A stretch of 14,234 nt of DNA from STD2-77 sp964503935 (GTDB taxonomy: Bacteria > Patescibacteriota > Minisyncoccia > JAHIHE01 > JAGLIN01). Below are positions 6,044 to 11,300 of the stretch, piece by piece. The first letter of the stretch is position 1. Every line of letters begins with the position of its first letter. A program made the position numbers and the translations under genes. The notes below the pieces were generated by a model, which did not search any database, had not been told where the DNA came from, and worked only from the letters and a program-made list of their open reading frames with translations. The stretch is taken from NCBI GenBank assembly GCA_964503935.1, contig CAZDCJ010000029.1:1-14234 (forward strand), given 5' to 3'.

Positions 6044-7147
6044 CTACTTCTTGCCTCTCTTCTTCGCGTCGTAATGCTGCCAGGTGACGAGAAGCGGACT
6101 GGCGATGAAGATCGAAGAGTAAGCTCCGAAGGCAATGCCTACGATCAGCGCCAGGACGAATGTCTGGATGGAGGCGCCGCCGAAGAGATAAAGCACGAAG
6201 AGCATGAGAAGCGTCGTGAACGAGGTATTGATGGAACGGGCAAGGGTTTCATTCACGGAGAAATTCACGGTATCTTCGAAATCGTTCATCCGGCCGCGCA
6301 GCAAGTTCTCGCGGGTACGGTCGAATACGACTATGGTATCGTTGACGGAATACCCGAGGATTGCGAGAAGGGCAGCCAGGAAAGTCGCTCCGATTTCCAC
6401 GCCGAAGTAGTGCCCCAGCACTGAAAAGACTCCGGCGGTGATGATTACGTCATGGAAGAGCGCGATAGTCGCGCAAAGTCCGTACTTGAAGCTGGAAACT
6501 GGGTAGGAGACCTTGCGGAACGCCCAGGCGATATAGAGGACAATGCCGAGAAGGGCTATGATAGTCGCCCAGATAGTGGTATTCTTGAGCTCGTTTCCGA
6601 TCACCGGACCGATGGCGTCAAAACTCTTTTCCGAGACATAAATCTTTTCTACTTCCCCTTCTCCGGAAATCTCCTGGGAATCCGTATTGTCCGTGTCGGT
6701 TACGGTTTCCGCGTTTACGGTCACGTTCTCTCCTTCGGCGGTCTGTGCCTGGACTTCTATCGGAACCGCTTCGGTCGCCGCGGTATCGGCAGGTTCTGCC
6801 TGTGCGGCCTCTTCGGTCGTGCTTGCGCCGGCTTTCTCCGCAGCTTTGTCGTTGAGAGCAGTCAGGATCGATTGGTGGGTAGGCTCGTCCACTTCCTTGA
6901 AGCGCAGGAACGCGTCATTATCGCCTGAAAATTGCACCGTCACTTCCCCCATATCAAGGCCGGTAAAGACTTGCGAGATTTCACTGCTGTCGAGCTTGCT
7001 TTCATTGAAGGTCACTTCCATCATGGATCCTCCGGTGTAATCGATGCCCAGCCTCAGCCCCCAGGAAGCGAGCGCGGCGATGCTCGCGATGGTCAGGATG
7101 GAGGAAAATGCGAACCATATCTTTCTTCTTTGGATGATTTTTATCAT
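6044..7147 (-). CDS. secF: Protein translocase subunit SecF
   Basis: A 367-residue membrane protein that, with SecD, uses the proton motive force to help proteins leave SecYEG on the outer face of the membrane (RND-like fold). Visible: TM1 at about 11-30, DYTGG at 36-40 after it, the extracytoplasmic P1 domain, the family signature SFDAIGPVIGNEL at 175-187, and five more membrane segments from about 190, including LGYSVNDTIVVFDRTREN near the membrane (the typical VNDTIVVFDR block). The unusual part is residues 101-168: a low-complexity Ala, Glu, Thr and Asp-rich acidic linker inside P1, absent from compact SecF proteins, which makes this protein longer than the usual 290-320. It follows secD after 32 bases with no terminator between, so the two form one transcript ending at 5995-6026. 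Confidence 0.96.
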   Translation of the reverse strand: MIKIIQRRKIWFAFSSILTIASIAALASWGLRLGIDYTGGSMMEVTFNESKLDSSEISQVFTGLDMGEVTVQFSGDNDAFLRFKEVDEPTHQSILTALNDKAAEKAGASTTEEAAQAEPADTAATEAVPIEVQAQTAEGENVTVNAETVTDTDNTDSQEISGEGEVEKIYVSEKSFDAIGPVIGNELKNTTIWATIIALLGIVLYIAWAFRKVSYPVSSFKYGLCATIALFHDVIITAGVFSVLGHYFGVEIGATFLAALLAILGYSVNDTIVVFDRTRENLLRGRMNDFEDTVNFSVNETLARSINTSFTTLLMLFVLYLFGGASIQTFVLALIVGIAFGAYSSIFIASPLLVTWQHYDAKKRGKK

Positions 7148-7179
7148 ACGAGGTCTTAAATGGTTATTAATAGGTTGGA

Positions 7180-8529
7180 TTATTTATTCCTGACTCCGAA
7201 GAACCAAGGCTTTTGGAATGCCTTGAATTTGGTCGCGATCCTGAGGAAATTCTTGCTGACCGTGATGGCCGAGAACATACTGAGGAGCACACCGATACTG
7301 AGCGTTATGGCGAATCCTCTCACGCTTCCGGTCCCGACGAAAATCAGGATGACGCAGGTCAGCAAGGTAGAAGCGTTGGAATCGAAGATCGAGCTCCAGG
7401 CGCGCGCAAACCCTTCTTCGATGGCGGCCTTTATCGTCCTGCCGCGCTTGATCTCTTCCTTTATGCGTTCGAAGATGAGCACGTTAGCGTCTACTGCCAT
7501 ACCGATAGAAAGTAGGAATCCCGCGATGCCCGACAGTGTCAATGTGATCGGGATAAGCTTGAATATCGTGAGCGAGAGGAGCACATAAAGGATAAGGGCG
7601 ATGACTGCCAGGATTCCCTCCATGCGGTAGTAAACGATCATGAAGAGGCTGAGCAGGATAAATCCGACGATTCCCGCGACAAGACTGGAATTGACTGAGT
7701 CTTGGCCGAGGCTCGCATCGACGGTCTGCTGGCTGAGGAGCGTAATCGGCACAGGCAGAGCTCCGGCATTGAGCCTCTGTACGAGCGTCTGGGCTTCTTC
7801 TGTCGTGAAATTGCCTGAGATGATGGCTTCTCCGTCGGTAATCGGTTCGTCTACCGTCGGGGTGCTGATAGGCATGCCGTCGAGGAATATGGCTACGGTC
7901 TTCCCGACGTTGCGGATCGTTATATCGCTGAAAAGCTTGGTGCCCTCGCTGTCGAATTGCAAGCGGACTTCCGGTTCGTAGGTAGAGGAATCGAAAGAGA
8001 CGTCGGCGCGGTCAAGCTTCGTGCCGTCCAGTCCGGTAGTCTTATAGAAGAGTACGGAGAGATATTCTTCCGGGATATTGGAGTCGGCATATTGATTCCG
8101 GATCGCCGTCTTCTCTTCCTCGGTCATCTCTTCCTTGAATTCCAGTTGCGGAGTCTCTCCTATCATCTGGATGGCCTGGTTGACATCGGTCACGCCGGCC
8201 AGTTCGACGATCAGGCGTTCGCCTTGGGACACCTGTACGGTCGGTTCAGCTACGCCGTAACTGTTGATGCGCCTTTCGATGACGTCCCGGACGCCGTCCA
8301 TGGCGGACTCCCTGTCTCCCTCGGCTATCTGGCTGAGATCGGCCTCATAGACCAAGTGAGTGCCTCCTTTGAGGTCAAGTCCGAGCCTGAACTCCAGGTC
8401 ATTGCTATAGTCTATACCGTATTTAGTAAGATTTATTCCCTGGTTCTTGGGATAGACAGCATAAGCACTCGCAGCAAACAAGACCAGAATTAGCATTAAA
8501 TTTAGGATCAGCTTTCTTTTGCTTGACAT
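7180..8529 (-). CDS. secD: Protein translocase subunit SecD
   Basis: A 449-residue partner of SecF. TM1 lies at about 7-25, followed by RLGLDLKGGTHLVYE at 48-62, the family hallmark; the P1 periplasmic region spans about 60-265 and contains SQGERLIVELAGV (101-113) and the GKTVAIFLDG block (209-218); five membrane segments follow from about 282, with LLSIGMAVDANVLIFERIKE at 339-358 the conserved TM4 region carrying the Asp needed for proton coupling in studied homologues. It is shorter than proteobacterial SecD (about 600) because P1 is compact, as is usual in Gram-positive-type and patescibacterial forms. The ATG at 8529 has no SD; a promoter candidate at 8539-8567 would give an almost leaderless message. 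It is first in the secD-secF unit. Confidence 0.97.
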   Translation of the reverse strand: MSSKRKLILNLMLILVLFAASAYAVYPKNQGINLTKYGIDYSNDLEFRLGLDLKGGTHLVYEADLSQIAEGDRESAMDGVRDVIERRINSYGVAEPTVQVSQGERLIVELAGVTDVNQAIQMIGETPQLEFKEEMTEEEKTAIRNQYADSNIPEEYLSVLFYKTTGLDGTKLDRADVSFDSSTYEPEVRLQFDSEGTKLFSDITIRNVGKTVAIFLDGMPISTPTVDEPITDGEAIISGNFTTEEAQTLVQRLNAGALPVPITLLSQQTVDASLGQDSVNSSLVAGIVGFILLSLFMIVYYRMEGILAVIALILYVLLSLTIFKLIPITLTLSGIAGFLLSIGMAVDANVLIFERIKEEIKRGRTIKAAIEEGFARAWSSIFDSNASTLLTCVILIFVGTGSVRGFAITLSIGVLLSMFSAITVSKNFLRIATKFKAFQKPWFFGVRNK

Positions 8530-8538
8530 AGTTGCAAA

Positions 8539-8567
8539 AATATAGGTTAAAAATATAAAAAAACCAA
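8539..8567 (-). promoter_or_regulatory. Candidate secD promoter overlapping a terminator
   Basis: On the minus strand, TTGGTT (8562-8567), 17 bases, TATATT (8539-8544, five of six). The -10 ends 9 bases before the secD ATG, so transcription would start within a few bases of the start codon (leaderless). The -35 lies at the junction of the terminator stem and U-tract and matches consensus poorly, so this is tentative. Confidence 0.4.
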
Positions 8568-8591
8568 ATAAGGCCGGTACTGCCTTTTTGG
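8557..8591 (-). terminator. Intrinsic terminator or attenuator between the 32-codon ORF and secD
   Basis: On the minus strand, CCAAA and AAGGC (8587-8591, 8582-8586) pair with GCCTT and TTTGG (8570-8574, 8564-8568) with one bulged base and a 7-base loop, followed by seven Ts (8563-8557). It starts 16 bases after the stop of the 32-codon ORF and ends 27 bases before secD. Confidence 0.75.
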
Positions 8592-8607
8592 TAGCAGATG
8601 AGCGTTC

Positions 8608-8706
8608 TTAAATAGCAATGTCGGTCATGACCTCCTCAGTATAATAGACATTCTTCTTTTTTACAAGTTTTTGGGTAGGCTTTAGGGTTTCGCGATCTTC
8701 TTCCAT
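8608..8706 (-). CDS. Putative 32-residue small protein
   Basis: ATG at 8706 to TAA at 8608, 48 bases after the maf stop and 17 bases before an intrinsic terminator. The product begins MEEDRETLKPTQ, has a basic centre (KLVKKKNVYY) and ends EEVMTDIAI; no membrane segment or cysteine. It has coding-like composition and a position consistent with the last gene of a maf transcript, but there is no strong SD at 8706 and the length gives little statistical weight. A perfect AGGAGG inside it lies only 2 bases before an in-frame internal ATG (six codons, MTDIAI), so part of the stretch may be a leader for secD instead. Function unknown. Confidence 0.4.
   Translation of the reverse strand: MEEDRETLKPTQKLVKKKNVYYTEEVMTDIAI
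8638..8666 (-). promoter_or_regulatory. Candidate promoter within the 32-codon ORF
   Basis: On the minus strand, TTGTAA (8661-8666), 17 bases, TATACT (8638-8643, five of six). A transcript from here would begin near 8631, with the 8557-8591 terminator in its leader, and then enter secD. This would make the terminator an attenuator. Tentative. Confidence 0.3.
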
Positions 8707-8753
8707 TTTATGTCTTTTTCTTCCCGATCGATGAACCGTTTTTTATTTTCATA

Positions 8754-9335
8754 TTATTGTTCCTTGTTATTTATGATTTCGGCAATGAGTCTTCGGGTAA
8801 GTTCCTTGGGGAGTCCGATTACGCTATCCCGCGCTCCCTCGATGCCGAGGATATGCTTTTTCCACACTTCTCCTTCGATAGTGAAAGCTCCGGCCAGGCC
8901 GAACGCCTCCTCGCTAGCAATGAAGGCTTCTATCTCTTCAGATGTGAATTGGGAAAAGCGGACGGTGGCGATATCTACTTCGGTAATTTGCCTTCCATTT
9001 CCCGTATCGGTGACGGTTACGGCGGTTACAGTCCGGACCGGAAAGCGGCTATAGCTTTCAAGGAACCTCCTCGCTTCTCCTTCGTTTGCGGGCTTTTCCC
9101 GGATTTCGCCCTCGCAGACGGCAACCTGGTCGGAAGTGATGAGGAGAGCCGGTTCATTTATGCGGGAAAGCAGCGCTTCTGCTTTAGCTTTGGCTAGCGC
9201 TTTCACGAGCTCGGACGGGTCTTCGAAGCGGATCGCCTTCTCATCGATTCCCGATACCATCACCTCGAATTCCAGTCCCATTTCTTCCATCATCTGTTTT
9301 CGTCCTACGGACTGCGAGCCTAAGATTATCTTCAT
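8754..9335 (-). CDS. maf: Maf-like nucleoside triphosphate pyrophosphatase
   Basis: A 193-residue cytoplasmic house-cleaning enzyme of the Maf/HAM1-like fold, which hydrolyses non-canonical or excess nucleoside triphosphates to the monophosphate and pyrophosphate. Visible: MKIILGSQSVGRKQMMEEMG at the N-terminus (the variant of the SxSxRR phosphate-binding motif), TSDQVAVCEGEIREKP at 67-82 with Asp69 as the expected catalytic base, and the C-terminal GLAGAFTIEGE and IGLPKELTRRLI blocks. The SDQV form and Glu-Gly pattern are nearer to the YceF branch (m7GTP) than to YhdE (dTTP/UTP), but substrate is not certain. The frame can be extended upstream to 9419, yet those 28 codons translate an intergenic repeat (9365-9405), so ATG 9335, which begins exactly at the family N-terminus, is chosen. 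No SD is seen. Confidence 0.92.
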   Translation of the reverse strand: MKIILGSQSVGRKQMMEEMGLEFEVMVSGIDEKAIRFEDPSELVKALAKAKAEALLSRINEPALLITSDQVAVCEGEIREKPANEGEARRFLESYSRFPVRTVTAVTVTDTGNGRQITEVDIATVRFSQFTSEEIEAFIASEEAFGLAGAFTIEGEVWKKHILGIEGARDSVIGLPKELTRRLIAEIINNKEQ

Positions 9336-9364
9336 GCTTGTTGATATTATGCTTCCATCGTTAT

Positions 9365-9405
9365 TTGTCATCCCGAAAGGCGTACTTGCCTGAGGGATCT
9401 GGGAA
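9365..9405 (+). repeat. Intergenic palindromic repeat, left copy of an inverted pair
   Basis: Begins TTGTCATCCCGAAAGGCG and ends GAGGGATCTGGGAA, with a small internal hairpin AGGC...GCCT. Its outer ends match, in reverse orientation, those of 9468-9517. It lies just upstream of maf and creates a false N-terminal extension of that frame. Confidence 0.6.
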
Positions 9406-9467
9406 ATGTACGAAGGCAATAAGCTTATTCTTTTTATAAAAATGACATTCCGATCTGTATCGTGCCA

Positions 9468-9517
9468 TTCCCAGATTCCTCAATCACTTCTTTCAGTCGC
9501 TCGTGCCGGAATGACAA
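9468..9517 (-). repeat. Intergenic palindromic repeat, right copy of an inverted pair
   Basis: Read on the minus strand it begins TTGTCATTCCGGCACGAGCG and ends GAGGAATCTGGGAA. The ends are shared with 9365-9405; the middle differs. It occupies the space between the four-cysteine gene and maf. Confidence 0.6.
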
Positions 9518-9524
9518 GGGGTGT

Positions 9525-9767
9525 TTAAGCTTCATTTTCGAACGTCATTTCCTTAAGTTTCTTTACTTCCTCCTCCTTCTCATACAATTCCCCTTTGCCG
9601 AGCTTATAAAGGAGCGGGATGACGCCGCACTTAGCGCATTCTCCCCAGTTGCACTTCCCCTCTCTCTTCCGGCTGAGCTTCTTGCACATACTGAGCTCGC
9701 GCGCGAATGTTCCCTCGCTGATGAGTGCGGCTTCGAGGCCGGGTTCGGATTTAAGTTCTTCGGGCAT
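9525..9767 (-). CDS. Small four-cysteine protein of unknown function
   Basis: An 80-residue protein with an ATG at 9767 preceded closely by a TATAAA hexamer. The centre holds Cys28, Cys39, Cys44 and Cys47 (pattern C-x10-C-x4-C-x2-C) in a basic segment (MCKKLSRKREGKCNWGECAK), followed by a hydrophobic turn (CGVIPLLYKLGKG) and a charged Glu/Lys helix. Four cysteines at this spacing suggest a structural zinc or an iron-sulfur cluster; that is inference. I do not recognise a named family, though the core has the look of a conserved domain rather than chance reading. It lies between repeat copies (9468-9517 downstream, 9837-9864 upstream). No membrane segment. Confidence 0.75.
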   Translation of the reverse strand: MPEELKSEPGLEAALISEGTFARELSMCKKLSRKREGKCNWGECAKCGVIPLLYKLGKGELYEKEEEVKKLKEMTFENEA

Positions 9768-9836
9768 GGTTGTTTATAAAAATGTTAACTTTCTGATCTG
9801 TGAAGGTCACGGTCTTATTCGGCACAATTTTGATTT

Positions 9837-9864
9837 TGTCATTCCCGCGGAGGCGGGAATCCAG
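9837..9864 (+). repeat. Palindromic repeat directly after the GIY-YIG gene
   Basis: TGTCATTCCCGCGGAGGCGG then GAATCCAG. It contains an 8-bp stem ATTCCCGC (9841-9848) and GCGGGAAT (9853-9860). It ends two bases from the stop codon of the GIY-YIG gene and is in the same orientation as the copy at 10189-10247. The stem could also help end transcription of that gene, though no T-run follows. Confidence 0.8.
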
Positions 9865-9866
9865 TA

Positions 9867-10151
9867 TTATAATTCTTTGGATATATCCTTCCATTCGGGA
9901 TTATTCTCTTCAATCAGTCGTATCTTCCAAGCTCGATTCCATTTCTTCAGTTGCTTTTCTCGTTCAATCGCTGCTACTGCATTGTTTGTCTGCTCTATAT
10001 ATACCAGTGATTTTACATCATATCTCTTCGTAAAGCCTTCTGCTAGACCTTCCTTATGTTCCCATGTCCTCCTCGCTATATCAGAAGTTATGCCAATGTA
10101 TAATGTTCCGTTCTTCTTGCTTGCCAAGATGTAGACGAAATAAGTTTTCAT
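9867..10151 (-). CDS. GIY-YIG domain nuclease-like protein (YhbQ/UPF0213 type)
   Basis: A 94-residue single-domain member of the GIY-YIG superfamily. Marks: YFVYILASKKNGTLYIGITS at 4-23 with the diverged GIY...YIG pair as VYI and YIG, Arg27 or Arg28 in DIARRTWEHK as the catalytic arginine position, His32, Tyr44/Tyr52, and Glu64 in AIEREKQLKKW as the metal-binding glutamate. It ends with the NPEWKDIS tail common in this subfamily. Family members may cut DNA, but stand-alone short forms are mostly uncharacterised. Related genes are often present in several copies and vary between strains, which fits the setting: direct repeats of a palindrome lie immediately downstream (9837-9864) and 37 bases upstream (10189-10247). 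No SD is seen at the ATG 10151. Confidence 0.92.
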   Translation of the reverse strand: MKTYFVYILASKKNGTLYIGITSDIARRTWEHKEGLAEGFTKRYDVKSLVYIEQTNNAVAAIEREKQLKKWNRAWKIRLIEENNPEWKDISKEL

Positions 10152-10188
10152 GTGGCAAAATTTAAACTAAATATCGTCAAATAACCGA

Positions 10189-10247
10189 TGTCATTCCCGT
10201 GAAGACTCGCCTCGCCGAAGCTACAGCGTGGCGCGGGCGGGAATCCA
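10189..10247 (+). repeat. Palindromic repeat with long loop, upstream of the GIY-YIG gene
   Basis: Begins TGTCATTCCCGTGAAG and ends GCGGGCGGGAATCCA. The ends match 9837-9864 in the same orientation; the loop is expanded by about 30 GC-rich bases. Together with 9837-9864 it forms a direct repeat around the GIY-YIG gene. Confidence 0.75.
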
Positions 10248-10284
10248 TGCATTTTTGATTGTTGTGGTATTTTCGTCTATTTTC

Positions 10285-10313
10285 CTGGATCCCCGCCTCC
10301 GCGGGGATGACAG
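10285..10313 (-). repeat. Palindromic repeat, opposite orientation
   Basis: CTGGATCCCCGCCTCCGCGG then GGATGACAG. Stem ATCCCCGC (10289-10296) and GCGGGGAT (10301-10308). On the minus strand it reads TGTCATCCCCGCGGAGGCGG, almost identical to 9837-9864. It lies in the gene-free stretch 10152-10369, in which I see nothing else. Confidence 0.75.
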
Positions 10314-10369
10314 AACTATATTTTTGTTAAAACAACCATTTATTCTCTTGGTATTTTTTTAGCTCAGTA

Positions 10370-10657
10370 TCATACAAACACAAACCAATCTAATGCTGCG
10401 ATGATTATGGCTACTAATATTCCTAATGCGCCAAGAATAATGGTGATTTTATTTTCAACACTCTTCCTTTCAATGATAAATTTTCTTTTTCGTTCTAGCG
10501 GTTCAATCTTTTTCGCAAAATCTTCTTCAGTCTTTTTAATCTGACTTTCAATAAATTCCATTGGTATACATTGAAGATGACTTAGTCTAACTTCCCTGTC
10601 ACGCCCTGCATATAAGCGTTCGATTTCGCCTTCGATGTTTTGAAGATTTTCTTTCAT
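10370..10657 (-). CDS. Small coiled-coil protein with C-terminal membrane anchor
   Basis: A 95-residue protein with a hydrophilic, helical first part (1-68) rich in Glu, Lys and Arg in a heptad-like arrangement, and one hydrophobic segment at about 71-94 (ITIILGALGILVAIIIAALDWFVFV region) that ends the protein. The expected topology is a tail-anchored protein with the coiled coil in the cytoplasm. There is no N-terminal signal. It ends with TGA, showing that TGA is read as stop in this genome. No family recognised. No clear SD before ATG 10657; a short inverted repeat TTGAG...CTCAA lies just upstream (10661-10677). Confidence 0.75.
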   Translation of the reverse strand: MKENLQNIEGEIERLYAGRDREVRLSHLQCIPMEFIESQIKKTEEDFAKKIEPLERKRKFIIERKSVENKITIILGALGILVAIIIAALDWFVFV

Positions 10658-10725
10658 TTGAGTTTTTATCTCAATAATTCCTTAACCTCTTGAAGCATTT
10701 ATTCTCGGCAAAGTTTCTCATCATG

Positions 10726-10968
10726 TTATCCTATAGGCTCAAACCTTGGGACCTTTTTGCCTTCTATCTCGACTTCTTCCAGAAACATCTTGAGCGGCCT
10801 TGCCCATATCTGCCCTTCGTCATATAGCGCTCGATACACGACTAAATCTTCGAGCGTTTCGTTGTGTTTCACGATGCCGATCACTTCATATTCTTTTTCT
10901 TTGTAATAATGATATTTTCCTGGTCTAATCATGTTTTTTACGGCGTTTCTAATCCTTCTCGTCGCCAT
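10726..10968 (-). CDS. DUF1653 family protein
   Basis: An 80-residue protein matching the DUF1653 pattern: GKYHYYKEKEYEVIGIVKHN at 17-36, then an ET.EDLVVYRALY block and RPLKMFLEEVEIEG, ending in RFEPIG. The family is small, all-beta and of unknown biochemical role. The ATG at 10968 overlaps the upstream zinc-ribbon gene by 20 bases; the family domain begins around Met13 (ATG at 10932), which would remove the overlap and is a good alternative start. The only SD-like string (GAGAAGG) is upstream of 10932 but distant. Likely cotranscribed with the upstream gene. Confidence 0.85.
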   Translation of the reverse strand: MATRRIRNAVKNMIRPGKYHYYKEKEYEVIGIVKHNETLEDLVVYRALYDEGQIWARPLKMFLEEVEIEGKKVPRFEPIG

Positions 10969-11296
10969 CGAAGCGGTATAGGCCGTTGTAGACAGCCTTA
11001 TTTATTTCTCCTTCTTTCATGATCTTCTTCTCCACCGCCCCCACGAATAGCCTGACAGCCGGCCGGTCTTCTTTCTTATAGATTATGCTCACGCCTAGCA
11101 GGGTCTTGCATTTAGGACAAGCGAGGTCCTTGGATTTGAGCCCGCCTGCTATCCGGTCGCGATACAGGCGCTTGAGTATTCCCGAGCCGTCTTTTTGATA
11201 GATGAATAGCGGCTCTTTGCATTTTTCACACGACAAAAGCAACCATCTCGAATAGCCTCCTCTGTCCCTCTTGAATTTATCATTCTTGAATCCCAT
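10949..11296 (-). CDS. Putative zinc-ribbon protein downstream of secA
   Basis: A 115-residue protein with two CxxC knuckles, CEKC at 23-26 and CPKC at 60-63, separated by a basic segment with KDGSGILKRLYRDRI. The C-terminal half (RPAVRLFVGAVEKKIMKEGE) is mixed alpha/beta. Four cysteines in two pairs suggest one zinc ribbon; function unknown. The frame is open further upstream to 11422, but that part overlaps the secA C-terminus and has a Ser/Arg/Ala-rich shadow composition; the ATG at 11296, 4 bases after the secA stop with a GGAAAA-type weak SD, is chosen. The close spacing implies cotranscription and perhaps translational coupling with secA. It overlaps the DUF1653 frame by 20 bases if that gene uses 10968. 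Confidence 0.8.
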   Translation of the reverse strand: MGFKNDKFKRDRGGYSRWLLLSCEKCKEPLFIYQKDGSGILKRLYRDRIAGGLKSKDLACPKCKTLLGVSIIYKKEDRPAVRLFVGAVEKKIMKEGEINKAVYNGLYRFDGDEKD

Positions 11297-11300
11297 AAGT

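Noticed and set aside
9837..10313. CRISPR array from the repeated GC-rich units
   Set aside because: Copies are irregularly spaced, differ in orientation and loop length, are palindromic, and no cas gene is present.
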